Shown: piece after piece, positions 21,301 through 33,293 of the stretch
How the letters are laid out: each line of letters starts with the position of its first letter
Position numbering within the stretch: the stretch's first letter is position 1
Source: Ornithodoros turicata
Taxonomy: Eukaryota; Arthropoda; Arachnida; Ixodida; Argasidae
NCBI RefSeq assembly: GCF_037126465.1
Contig: NC_088202.1
Coordinates: forward strand, 100,719,962 to 100,783,961
Direction: 5' to 3'
DNA length: 64,000 nt
Position numbers and translations under genes: made by a program
Notes under the pieces: model-generated
Seen by the model: only the letters and a program-made list of their open reading frames with translations
Databases searched by the model: none
Told to the model about the DNA's origin: nothing

Positions 21301-24300
21301 AACTTATGTATACGGAGTTTCTTACGCTGTTACACTGCATTGCCTCGCACAGTGTTCAGTTCGCCGCTGCAACTGGAGACTGTAGTCCTGCCTTCACGTA
21401 CGAATCCCCCGTGGATGCAAGCCTCCCGTGATTCCGGTTCCTTGTAAGCCTGGATCATCCAGAAAGCGCGTATGCACTCTGTCACGCGTATAGACCTTTG
21501 GAAAAGTTGTCGCATCACTACCAAGTGCCAATCGCACCTGCTCGATGCGATGACAGGAATGACGGGAGACAGGGCAATTGGGCAATGGCACAGATACGAG
21601 CCGAGTAGGACCCCCTAATCGCATCCCTTGCAGTCAGAAGTGCTCAAAAGGAAGACAAATTGAACGAGTTACCCAGTTGGGATACCTCTTATTAGCTTCT
21701 TCCAAGAAGTTCAAGGTGGATGGCCCCTAAGATGCAGGGCGGACGCAGCGCGGTACCGCGAATTTAAGGTTCCGCGAATAATTGCCTGATCCTGGCTTCT
21801 CACAAATTCGCGAATTATTGAGCCCGCGAATTTAAGCACTGTGGGAACCTTCGTTCACCACGACCGGAACCCCAGACTCGCTCGCATCAACTGCGCATGG
21901 GAAGAACCACAAAAGGAGGTTTACTCACAACAGACCTGATTTATTCCCTGCCATGTTGCAGGCCACGCTCCCAAAGAACACACACCCCTCCAGCATCAAG
22001 CCCACCCCCTTAAATACCGGCGTAGCAGTACAGCCAGCGCCCCTACTGGGGCTACAATGTCGGGTAACCACTAGCGCCCCCACATCTCCCCCTCCTCAAG
22101 TTCGTTACACAAAAGTTCAGAGGTCCTCGTCGGAGGGAAATTCCATGAGCAATTCTTCCTCGAAAATCGGAGGCGGGGCACCGGGTGGTTCGGGTGGCTG
22201 GCGAAGCGTCTCACGCAGGAGCTCGCGGAGCGCCTTGGGCCGCATGCGACGAAGAACGCTTATAGCAGCCTCTGGGTTGATAGCGCTAGAGGAGGACTCC
22301 GCCGCCCGTGTTCGATGCAGATGTCCCCGCTGGTGAGTGGCCCGGTGAATTTCAGGAACACGGCAAAGCGGGCACAGCACTCGTTGTTCTTCGGCCGAGA
22401 GGGGCAGAAGTGGGTCCGAGGGATGCCTCTAAGCCATGGTCAGTCCACGGAACGGCGGCAGAGCAGTGGCCGGGTCTGATGTCCGAAGGGGGCGATGCTG
22501 AGAAGACCACCTGGAGTGGCTAGCCCAAGAGACGGGATAACCGTTGTGGACGACAGTCCATGTCGAAGCCGATCTCATCCGGGGTCGAGGAACCACAGCG
22601 GGAGGAACCGGGGACCGGGAGCGGGAATATCCAGGCGGCCTTGATGGACGAACCGTCCTCCCTGGTCCTCGTCGACTAGAGACTGGAAGAAACGAAAATA
22701 GGCAGTAGTGAAAGGGAAGCCCCCCACCACGAGCGCTGGGTCAGCACTCTCTCCTACGTACGAGCGAAGGACCGCGTAACGGAAGTTCGAAAAAAATCGC
22801 ACTGGACCGTGAGCACCTGGATGTGGTGACCGAAACCCAGTACTGACAGATACATACCGGTTGAAACCCGGATGGTCCACATCAGCAGGTTGGGGCCTGC
22901 AGTACCCTCCCTACAATGACTAACCTTTGCGCAAAACAATGGTGTCGGATACTCGGGGAAACGGCGACATCCAGGAACCGAGACATTGCCTTAAACCAGT
23001 TGAAAGCCGGCTTCTTCCCAAGCGTACCAGGGCGTCACATGAAACCGTAACACGTCTGGGCTATCTCTTGTAAATCCTAAGAGATAAGCGTACTCCAGGT
23101 TGCGGGCGGTGTCAAATTCGTCCGAGATACCGTTGCGCCGGGTAGAGCGCGACGTCACCTTATCAGCCTGATATCCGCGTAATCCAAGAATGCGGTATAT
23201 CAGGAAACAACAGCGTGCAAGATCATGTCTAGAGCGGCGAACCGCCTAACATCAAGACGCGCTGTCCCTAGCGTGCCATGCATGGTTACACCGCTATCGG
23301 GTTAGAATTGTCAGGCTACGGCCTGCAGGTTCCAGAGTGTGACAATTATGCGGATGAGGGCACTGCCAAAGTACCTCAAACCTCGTCAACGGCCCTGCAA
23401 GGTCCGGATGGCTGTCCGCTGGTGTCCGCGGACGGGGAGCGAGCAGAGTGCGTCGGGAACCGAACACATCAAGGATTGCAACAGTAGGTCTACAAACAAT
23501 TCAAACCTAACAATTTCCAAAAACAAGCCAAATCCTAATTAGGTAAAAAGCCGGAAGAAACCCAACATACCGTGGCTCCCATGCTGGTGACCGAACGAGA
23601 GGGCTCCGGAATACTGGGCGTAACCCGTACATTCTGCCAACACGAGTAACGAGGCTAGTGAAAACACTAGAATTTGGATAAGATAACGGGGCGACTCCGC
23701 TGCACCAAGCAGGATGAGCCAACTGCCCCCCGAGACAACAGCACAAGGCTGCTTCCGTCTCAAAAAGACTGAAAATACAAAAAAGCAACGGAAAATACGA
23801 CCAGCGGTGACTCTAGTGCACCGTGCAAAATTAGCACACCGCTACGGAAGCAAGAGCGCGAAGCTCCTTCCCGCTTCCAAAAAAAGAGCTAAATCACAAA
23901 ATTACAAACAGGCACTCATACTCGTATTAGCAGAAAACGGGGAAGGCCCCTACGTTGGGCGCCAAATTGTGGGAACCTTCGTTCACCACGACCGGAACCC
24001 CAGACTCGCTCGCATCAACCGCGCATGGGAAGAACCACAAAAGGAGGTTTACTCACAACAGACCTGATTTATTCCCTGCCATGTTGCAGGCCACGCTCCC
24101 AAAGAACACACACCCCTCCAGCATCAAGCCCACCCCCTTAAATACCGGCGTAGCAGTACAGCCAGCGCCCCTACTGGGGCTACAATGTCGGGTAACCACT
24201 AGCGCCCCCACAGCACTTATACAGTATATGGTCTGTAGCTACTTGTGTTATGTAGCATTTGCTACATAAGCTCTTTAGAGCTCATATGGTATGTGGAACA

Positions 24301-27300
24301 CCATTGGGTAAATTGACTGGAGGAGGTTTCACCATGAGTGGTATTACAGTAATGGAACATGTGCCACGGAAAATACATTGTGTGGCTGCAGTTTTGCCGG
24401 GCAGTGTTGACCATTCAGTGTACGAGCCAGATTGAAAAAGACACTAGGAAATTGTTTTTCAATTTACACACTTTGTTGAGGTTGATTTGGTGGCTACCTA
24501 CATGAGATTTCAATCGACAGCATAAGACCCTTGGGGTATTACTTTGTAGGATACATATCGTATTAAATTTGCACAAAAGAGGAAGACAGTTTAACTGCAG
24601 GAGAAATTTTTCTGCTTAAGCATTCCTTTGGGTACAGTAGGGAATTTTATAAAATGCAAAGCACTAACTGGTGGTTTAATTTTTTAAACTGAGCACACCC
24701 TTTGTCCTAAGGATGCTGGTATAGAAATGTTGTGTTCCATGAGTGATGAATTCAACCGCAAATAGCGAGGGACAGCTTGATTTCATCATGTCGTACAAAC
24801 AAGCCCATCTGTCCACTTTGTTCTTTGAATGTTTAGTAGTCAGAAACTGACTACCTTGTTGCTCTGGGGCTTCGTATGCAAAGTTCACATTTCATTTAGT
24901 AATCGTGAGCAGCTTTGTTTACCACTGCAGATTAAATTTGAGTACAGCTACAAACAGCCAAACTTTGTCATTAAAGTAATGTTTTATGTCCTCCATGACA
25001 GCCCAGAACTAAATTTGACATAATTTCTCTAGCTGAATTGTTTTTAGTGCTCTGAAACGAAGAATGTGTGAATTGTATGTAAAAATAGCAAATTTGCAAA
25101 TAAAAAACTAAAATTACTAACAGCAAGGTACTAACATGAATTCTACACTGAATTGTGATTGTGGTACAGATATGGTAAGCATGTGCTGCGCAAGGGTATT
25201 CAAATATAGGTGCAGTCACCTGGCAATTGTGCCTTTCTGTACAGCAGAAGACGTTTTAATTTTATTTTATTTCCACAACAGAAATATGGCTCGGGCACAA
25301 AAAGGAAAGGTTACCACCAGATGACCACATTATGGCTGTATTGGGGAATATAATGGATGTGACATTGCCGTAGCTTTGATAGATACTACTCTGTCCAAAC
25401 ACTGACATCTGTTTTCTGTAGCTCCCAAACACTTCAGGAACCTATGCTAGCAACCTGCACAGCTGTGCAGGGTTGCCAAAGTTACATCAGACAGCTATGA
25501 AAAGGCAGCTGTTTGAAGGACCTGCAGTATTGCAATAATTTGCCTGGCTGTTAAGACTAGACCTAGTAACAAGAGCTGGTAATACTCTGGAACAACGTTT
25601 AGAATCCTGTGACTTCCCAGATCACTGAAACAATATTTTTTCCAAATGTGAATGAGTCCCCGTACTAGCAATACGTAGATGTCTCCCACCTGATTGCTTT
25701 TCACATAACCTCAAAAATGGAGCGCATGGTGAGAATTGACATGACCTGGTTTAGTACAATGCCTTTGCATTCTATCTAGCTTAGCATGCATTAGAAACGA
25801 CAACGACGGAGCTTTTCTGTTTTGGCACTAGGTAGCCGCGGCTGTACTGCAAGCAAGCCAAGGCAAACCTGTCCAGCCCATATAGCGCTTCAGATTGTGC
25901 AGATGAGTGCTAAATCTCCTTGAGCAGGCAAGGAGCACAAGTATCTGGTGGCCAGCAAGTTGAACCTGAATGATGGGTGCCTTCCAAAGCAGTTTTATGC
26001 AGGTGGTGCCTTGAAGAATGTGCAATAGCGCTGCTGTTACTTGAGTTCATTCTGCCTGTACAAGCGCTCAAGTAAAGATTGTCTTCTACAAAATCCTCTC
26101 TTCTGTCTTCTGTGCTTTCCTGGTACAAAACTTCCTCTCTATGAATATGAGCTGATGGAACTTAAAACCAGTGACATTTAAAGCCTGTTCAAACCTCATG
26201 TTTTCTTGATGAGATTTCTATCCAATGTGCGACAAGTTATTTTAGAAACAGCAGTGTTTGAGACAAGTTATGTGCGTGACAGAGTGAAGTGTTTAAGCTC
26301 AGTAGCGATAGAAATGTCATTGGGCAATATGCAAGGCACCTAACTGCAACAGATTACATCACTGATTAAGTGAATTCTGAATAACACTGCCGTGTAAGGT
26401 AAGACCCTGAAACCTGCTCAACGAGATGTCAGGTCTCGTAAATGGCACAAAAATAATTAAGGTAGTAACGACAACATAAGGTACTACTAAAGAGGTGATA
26501 TCATAAGCGGCTCAAGTGTGTACTACTGCATAGTGTGCGGTACACTGTCAAAGGCTCTTGAATGGTCAGAACTGGTATAGAGATCATTAGTCAAGAGGGG
26601 ATACTGCTGGTGCAGCTCCATATATTTTCCACGGGACAAACTTAGCACCCGCTCCCCGTAAGTATTGGACAGTTTTCTTTTTTTTCGCAATAGTGGTCTT
26701 GTTCGATGCCTTTTTCAAAAATGATACGTTTTTGAAATGCAGAGTAAATGGATTTACTAAATTACTAGTTGTCCCAATTTATTTTTCTGTGGGCATTCAT
26801 AGAAAACTGGTCAGAATCTGTAGCACATAGCACTTTTAAGATTCAGGTGAAATTTGGTAAGTCCCTTTTCATAATCTGTCCAGAGCATCTTGATACAAGG
26901 ATCACGTGTGTCCTCACATGTGTAACAGCACGGTGTCGCTATCTTGCGCTACAGTGTGGTGAAGGGTAGTCGACATGTGATACTGCCATTGTTGGGTGAA
27001 CATCCTGCTTTTCTGTATCCTGCATCCTTTGTGACATCCTGCTTTCCAGAAAGGTCATACCTTTTCTTCTGCTCCAAACTGAAAACAGGTTTATGGAAGG
27101 AAAGTGCTCAGGAAGAACATTGTTGTCTTGTTTCAAAAAAGGGAGTGTTACGTCATCTGGTATGCGAAGCAACCCATGTCGCTGCCCCTTCTACAGGGTG
27201 TCACAGGGTGTCAATTCCTAAAAATAGGTTTTAATTCGAAAAATTATAAAAACATTTGAATACACTACTTTTGCCACAGATTGAGGCCGTTTGCATTCGT

Positions 27301-29327
27301 GATAACACATATGCACAATTAAACTAAAAATTGCCAAGCAAAGCCAGCATTTTTCTTCCAGAATTTTGAAGCCTATGGCCATAACACACTATTCCAATCA
27401 AAATCACAGGGTTTTTCACAATGTTTCGACAAAAATTTGGCAGCCGAGAATCAGTCTCTGGGCGAAGCATGCCTGGTGAGATTTGCGTTTGCAAAACTCT
27501 TGGCTACGCCTTTATCGAGATCGTGGGAAGCAATGACAGTTTTATTGCAATCGAGGGCCTTGTTGCACAACCTGTCATTATCAGTGGCTGATGACAGACA
27601 CATTGATAAAGGCAGAATGTGTAATTGCAGCGTGGTTTCTTTTCTTTTACAGTGGGGGTGGATATTTGGACGGAGCCGACTTTTCCGCATACGTAAATAT
27701 CAGCGAGTGCGCTTCGAGCAGGCACTTCGGCTACCAAACTGTTGTAAAAAATCCCATGAAAAACGCAGTGATTTTGATTGGCACAGTGTGGAACAGTGTG
27801 TGCCATAGGCTTCCAAATTTGGAAGAAAAATGCTGCCTTTGCTCTGCAAAAAGTTATGCTAATTACCTTAATGTGTAGCACAAGTGCAAGCAGCCTCAGC
27901 CTGTGGCAAAATTCTGTGAGTGTATTCCAAGTAGTTTTATAATTTTCAAATTAAAACCTATTCTTAGGAATTGAGTGACATCATCTTGTGGGACATCCTG
28001 TAGAAGTGTAATGTACATTCTGTACTGGGAAGGAAATAATTATTCAGTTGTGGTTACTGCATTATTGCTTTATAATTATTTTATAAGCAGTCTTGTGTAT
28101 CTACATGTAGGGCCGGTGTTAGGGGTGTGCAGGGCCTGTTTCACACAATTAAGTGCATACTTGATATTAAAAAAAAAAAAAAGTTGAGGGCTTCGTGCGC
28201 AAGGCTCAGATAATGCATTGCATAACCTTTGGTGCACAAGCGTTCTCCGTGTGCTTCCACAAATTTGCCCTCGGGGTAAAGAACCAGAATGTAGAAATGA
28301 CTGCTTGGCCATTTCATCAAGTCCTGTTTCATGAAACAAGCCTTGGACAAATGCTCATTGCACTCGCAACAGACATCAGCTTTTATGTAGCCACTGAAAA
28401 GGGCTACGCACTTCACATCTAGTCCGACCTACTTCGCTGCCATTACCTATTGCCATTATTATGTTACATTATTAACCTTAACTTTTTTATGTGTGTGGTT
28501 TTGAATACAGAATGCACAGAAATATCAAAGAATTCAGGGCTGTAGTCTTTCGGATGAACGCAGTATAGTTTAATATCACGCACCCATCCTTCCTGTGCGG
28601 TTAGCCATTTCATACGTAGCTGTGTAAAAAACATATGAATACGGGCACAATTGTTCAGGATCCTTGCCAAATGTATTTCATAGACCTCCATTTATCCAGT
28701 CATCCTTCTAGGACTCCTAACATGATAATATTGCAGAAGAACATTTGATGGATTAGCATTGTACTAATTGTCTAGCTGGTGGATATACCCTACATTTTTT
28801 TCAGTCAACATCTGCCACAGAAGCAAAACGTGGTTGTGCCGTTTGATAACCAAAAGCATGTTAGTAAATCTGATGCCGTTTAAAGGGCGCAAAGTGGTCT
28901 ATAGGAACTAATACTAATAGGAGCTCATTCTTAAAGATACCCTTCAAAATTTCCGCATTGCGTGGCCAGAATCTGAATTGTTCGCACACGCAGTACACAT
29001 CAAAGTGGGTTGGAGAGCTTGGCTCTGTAAATGTCTGCTGCTTTTTGTTCTGCAGTGTTGCTTGCCTTTATGTACAGAAAGCAAAAAAACAAGGTAGACA
29101 TTGCTCTGACATTAAAGGGGATATGTGCATACTTCTCAGTGCAAAAAATCCCCCAGCTGTAGAGCCTAATATGTACTGTATACTATAAGGCAAGCTATGT
29201 AATTCCCCTCTCCCTTCTACCCTTCCTTCCCTCTTCTCATTAGGTTGCTGACGAAGTGGTGGCTGCCTCCAGTGGCAAAGAAGTGAAAAATGTCGAGGGC
29301 ACATCTTCCTCTTGTACAATACTCTAG
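18387..29327 (+). CDS. Selenoprotein W-like / MIEN1 (Rdx12) homologue with CaaX box
   Basis: Four coding exons: 18387-18418, 19394-19491, 20939-21015 and 29244-29327. All junctions are GT-AG and phases agree, giving 96 residues. The N-terminus MAPVKVEVEYCGGUGYGSRF holds the Rdx-family CxxC/CxxU redox motif, with Cys11 and Sec14 (UGA at 19401-19403). Later come KVPDAVVTGTVGRKTSFEV and FSKLQKGAFPNFDQ, typical of this thioredoxin-like family. The last exon ends SSSCTIL, a CaaX box; Leu at the last position predicts geranylgeranylation and membrane attachment. Vertebrate MIEN1 has the same C-terminal layout but Cys instead of Sec; fish SelW2 carries Sec. The exact redox substrate is unknown in the family. 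Intron 1 splits the Cys11 codon (TG|T). Intron 3 is 8.2 kb and full of transposons. Reading UGA as a stop would leave a meaningless 13-residue peptide. A poly(A) signal lies at 29500. Confidence 0.92.
19401..19403 (+). other. Selenocysteine codon (UGA)
   Basis: In frame within Tyr-Cys-Gly-Gly-UGA-Gly-Tyr, exactly where the family has Cys or Sec. Good reading frame, correct splice sites and conserved family sequence continue for 82 codons after it, so it is not a stop. Confidence 0.9.
21840..22084 (-). repeat. 3' LTR of the nested retroelement
   Basis: 245 bp, TG...CA ends on the element strand. Identical to the other LTR except for T versus C near 21890. Confidence 0.9.
23968..24212 (-). repeat. 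5' LTR of the nested retroelement
   Basis: 245 bp. Directly followed, on the element's strand, by a 3-nt spacer and the primer-binding site. Confidence 0.9.
27188..28006. repeat. Long-TIR MITE, about 0.8 kb
   Basis: The left end CTTCTACAGGGTGTC and the right end GGACATCCTGTAGAAG are inverse. The inverted match continues through TCAATTCCTAAAAATAGG and onward for about 80 bp on each side. Interior open frames (up to 125 codons, - strand) show no transposase motif. Located in intron 3 of the selenoprotein gene. Confidence 0.75.
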
Positions 29328-29379
29328 CCAGTGTTAATACTCATGCTAGAAAAGTCTTCCCTAATACCCAGGCTATGCT

Positions 29380-29460
29380 TCTGCTGCACACTGATGATGG
29401 CACTCCCTCAAAATCTTAAGAGACGGGGAAAGCTTAATGGCTGGTGTACTGTCAGCGGTA
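29380..29460 (+). promoter_or_regulatory. Weak SECIS candidate in the 3' UTR
   Basis: A SECIS hairpin is required for UGA decoding and should lie between the stop (29327) and the poly(A) signal (29500). An ATGA at 29394-29397 is followed 12 nt later by AAAA (29410-29413), the usual spacing from SECIS core to apical loop. I can pair CTCCCTC with GACGGGG but cannot place the 3' GA of the core convincingly. The real element may differ or lie further downstream. Confidence 0.2.
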
Positions 29461-29499
29461 TTATGTAAGGGTTTCTATTGCATGAGATTTGTTACAATG

Positions 29500-29505
29500 A
29501 ATAAA
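29500..29505 (+). terminator. Poly(A) signal of the selenoprotein gene
   Basis: AATAAA, 172 bp after the stop codon. Confidence 0.6.
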
Positions 29506-29632
29506 GTTTATACAGTTTGCACAAATATTGGGCATCATTTGCTTTTCAAATCATCTCCAGTACAAGCAGCTCAAAGCCAAGAATAGCGTGACAACGTAGA
29601 AAATGCGAACATGGGTAGCAAGCTGACTTCAG

Positions 29633-29638
29633 TTTATT
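29633..29638 (-). terminator. Candidate - strand poly(A) signal
   Basis: TTTATT on + (AATAAA on -), facing the signal at 29500. It could end a - strand transcript converging with the selenoprotein gene. Whether the phosphatase 3' UTR reaches this far (6.8 kb) cannot be told from sequence alone. Confidence 0.25.
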
Positions 29639-31070
29639 TGTATAGTCGACGCAATATTTACAGCAATTATGAGCCTGCTATAATAGGTTTGCAGTATATC
29701 AAGGAAACTCAAAAGGGCTGCCAAAATAAGACAAAACTTTCCACAGTTCCTATTACATTTTGATTTTTTTTTTTTTTTTCAATGGAGTGTAGTACTTTTC
29801 CAATGTACGATCCACTTAAGCTTGGTCTTGTACACTCATTTTCATTTGCTTTGACAGTACCTTTTCTCATTGGCACAGGTCATTTGTATAATATTTTGTA
29901 CTTTGGTTTTTCAAGAAGTTTGTACAGCAATAGTATCCTAATAATGCAGCGTAGCAGAGCATTCGAACAATCTTATTGGGTTAACACTAGCATATCAACA
30001 GGACATCTTAGTAGCACTACACCCTGAATGCAAAGTATTTCAGAGATGTAATGCCAATAATCTGTTGATACGATTCAGAGAAAATGCCGACCGAATAAGA
30101 TTTGAGATATACCAAATGTGAGTGAGATAAGACATTCTCTGGGTCAGAAAATTTTTGCTAGACTGGGGCAGAAATATTGTCACAAACATGAAATGCAGAG
30201 AACAGGAGTACATACGAAATCTGAAACTGAGGCTATGACAACGTGGAGGAAACCACAAAAAGCTGTAGAACAATAGGTAGAATGAAATGCCTCGAGCAGG
30301 GAGCTTTTGATACAAGTATTTAGAAAGAGGCTGTTCTTGTACTGGAAGGCCAAGTAGTTAACTCTCTGTTTATGACATCAGTGGCTCCCAAACCTTGGCT
30401 TTTCACTCTGCCTTTCACAAACTATATTTTGTACGTCCAGTAAAAGGTTCACAAAACAAATCTTGCATAACGTAGTTTTGTGGCCCTTATCTTGCACTCT
30501 TTGCCCTATAGGTGTCACTATTATGTACATACATCGGCTCATGTACTATATTGGCAAGAAGAAATACATCCTTTATAGCAAAGCACTGTTATGAGCGGTA
30601 CTTGCTCTTCAAGCTATGAAACTGTTCCAACAGTAGCAGGCCACTGATCCACACCGTTCCAGCTTGCTGATGGGATTTCCCAAAGCCTGTCCCAAGCATG
30701 AGCCAATTACAAGATCCATCATATTACTTTGCACTCATGAAGATATGATAATGAGCAATTCTTTGTTTAAATAGTCCAGCTTTACCAAGCCTAGTTTTTA
30801 TGTCAGGTTGCAAAGTCCTTGGAACACTTCACCTATATTTTGTTGGCATCTGCTGAGGAAATGTACAGTGAAACCTGTCTAGCCACTGAGTAATAACGGA
30901 GGTATCGAAAGAAAATGTGTACAAATGTATACAAAAACTGTTGGACAGCCGTACCTTCTGTACAGAAGAATTCATGTTCAATAGCACTCCACCATCGTGT
31001 GTGAAGTGACTTTTGCCTTCTTCTTTGCCTTCACTTCTCTACGGCTGGTAAACGTTGTACTGCACCTTAA

Positions 31071-31730
31071 AGGGGAACTAAAATGCAAAAGCACTTCTAA
31101 TTACGTTAATTACGCTATGTTAATTTCGTACTTGTTATCATTCTTCAAAACTTTGATTCTATTACGGAGCTACAATTGAAATTATACCGGACTCTTTCTT
31201 GCTTCACTAAGCAGTGTCGTTTCAGCTCGTGCATCAGTGTTTTTAGTTCATGCTGCACATGCATGCACGTGCCACGCCATGGAGCAGTCCCTGTGAAAAA
31301 CATAGTGCGCATTGCGAAGCGGGCTGGCATCACTGTCCGAATGACAAAGATAAATGTTGTCAGTGGAACATTCGGGAGAACTGTTGTGGATTACAATTCA
31401 GTGAATCTGTACTGAAAAATGCAGCAGGCATGCATCATGCCTCGCATATACGCAACAGTACGATGGCACCTATTCCAAATCCACACGCGTACGATAGGTA
31501 TGCGTCTCTCTTCTGCTACACTTCTGCGCTTGTGCGCGCACTTCACCTGCTCTCTCATTGGATGCCGCCAATCCTTGCCTCCTGGGAATCCCGTTCATTG
31601 CCACCAGCTCTGTTTTCATTGCATTTTCTTCTAAACGGTAGCACAGTGTGAACTAATTTTGCTTGCATTCCACCAACTGAAACACTGACTTTCATTTGAG
31701 AACAAGTTGCTTTTGCATTTTAGTGCCCCT
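31071..31730. repeat. TTAA-type MITE, copy 1
   Basis: Ends AGGGGAACTAAAATGCAAAA and TTTTGCATTTTAGTGCCCCT. TTAA on the left (31067-31070) and a mutated TTGA on the right. A second member in inverse orientation is at 48378-49101. A TTAA target suggests the piggyBac group. Confidence 0.75.
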
Positions 31731-32887
31731 TTGAAAGGTTTAGACCAAAAGCTTCATATAAGTGAAGTATCCTAAGGTAAGGCATTACTTTCAAGACAAA
31801 GCAAGTGGCATCCCTACCAACAGCATTGCCAGTGTGGACTGCCTGACGTGTGTAAATGAAAATGTACAGGGAAAGTATTTTTGAATGCACTAGGTAACAG
31901 AAAAATGGACACACTGCTCATAATGCGGGGCTTTAAATGCGTTGTAGCAAAACCCTATTTACATACGAACGCTATGCCATCTCCTGAGCTGACCCTGTTT
32001 TGCTGAGTTCCCGGCCGTCCCACCAAATCTGAACGGGAGAAGCATCCACTAGGTAAAAAGGTCATCCTGCAAAAACCTTTATTTGTTTTGCGACGTGTAA
32101 GGTACCTCTGTGCTATATATATCTACTTGTTGCTCTATTTGTGTTCATGAGAAGGGTGCTCCATTCGCATGAGTGCCCCTGATACACACCGGTTATTATG
32201 GTTCATAAGAGACACGCACACCTAGGTAGCGAAGGAAAACAGAAACTCATGTGCGACGATGCAACTAAACCAGCGGGTTCTTCGTTCCTAAACAACTGAA
32301 GTTCAGAGTAGCACCAAACCTGACACCACTTGCCAGAACCAATCAATGCCTAAAATGATCAGGTACAGTGAAGAAAAACAAGTCAAAAGTTGCATAAATG
32401 AGATCATTAGTATACTAACAGTCGCATAGTGCGGTGTGCATCGCGATGTAGGTTTTTAATAAATGGCAATGTGCTCCTTTGTTATCCTCTATCAGCTATC
32501 TTTTGCTGGCATAAATTTTGTTCTTCAAAAGGGCAAGTATATTTTTTGCTAAAAGAGTTGTTGCACTGTAGAAGCACTTAGCAGTACTCCACTTCCATTT
32601 TAACACCAATATGTACTTGTATTTTACCTACATGCTTGCTTACAGATGAAAAGAACTTCATGAAGTTCAGACACATTCCCTGTTGCTAATCTGTGTTGTA
32701 CGATGAACTTTAGCATGGGTTGGTAGATTAGTAGCATTTCTATAGATCCATTTATGTTAGCTCATTCTGACAATATTTCCCACAAACTTTACTTCCTACG
32801 CAGTAGTCACAGCAGTCATGATATCCAGTTCCTTTGATGTGTCTGGAATTGGCCATATTGAATGCAAATTGCAAAGTATATCGTTAA

Positions 32888-33293
32888 AGGGACCATGGAG
32901 AGATCCTCTGCAACACTAGTGTGTTCCTTGGCACCATTACATTCACCATGCAGAATATGAACCGAGCATTGGTTAAAATAAAGGATGTATTAACTAGAAA
33001 GCCACAGCCAAAACAAGGTGACAGCTGTGACCAGACTGGTGGCAGCATGCTATAAAAACTAGATGTGATGTCAGGAACAGGTGACCTTCCCCACTGGCAG
33101 ACTGTCTTGGAGTAACCAAATGACACAAGTGACGTCATGCCACTTGTATGGAGGGAGAAGAGCGGCCACATTTTTGTATGTGAACTTTGGAACATAATAT
33201 GACATAATGACAGATGTTTCAGGTCAAAGTCATCCTCGAGAACCAGTTGTGACACAGAACTCCAAAATTTTTTAGTATCTCTTTATGGTCCCT
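32888..33293. repeat. TTAA-type MITE, second family
   Basis: Ends AGGGACCATGGAGA and TCTTTATGGTCCCT, flanked by intact TTAA on both sides (32884-32887, 33294-33297). 406 bp, no ORF with motifs. Confidence 0.75.

Larger units (their letters stand above)
21840..24212 (-). mobile_element. Young non-autonomous LTR retrotransposon (2.37 kb)
   Basis: Two 245-bp direct repeats (21840-22084 and 23968-24212) start TGTGGG and end CCCACA and differ at one position that I could find. A 4-bp target duplication, GCAC, flanks the element (21836-21839, 24213-24216). On the - strand the 5' LTR is followed by a primer-binding site, TGGCGCCCAACGTA (23964-23951). The 3' LTR is preceded by a polypurine tract, GAGGAGGGGGAGA (22097-22085). 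The 1.88-kb interior has only short frames (for example 22380-22117 and 22880-22575 on -) without protease, reverse transcriptase or integrase motifs. It therefore depends on enzymes from elsewhere (TRIM/LARD-like). The 4-bp duplication and primer site suggest a Gypsy-type helper (inference). Confidence 0.9.
21148..24224. repeat. TA-flanked MITE interrupted by an LTR element
   Basis: The left end is CTGTATAAGTAGTAATTTTC and the right end (inverse complement) is CTGTATAAGTGCTTAAATTC, flanked by TA on both sides (21146-21147, 24225-24226). It is rich in TTCGCGAA motifs. Removing the nested insertion restores an element of about 700 bp. A TA duplication points to the Tc1/mariner/pogo group. Lies in intron 3 of the selenoprotein gene. 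Confidence 0.7.

Noticed and set aside
23714..24067. 117-codon + strand frame across the LTR boundary
   Set aside because: It runs antisense through the primer site into the LTR, so it is a chance frame of the retroelement.
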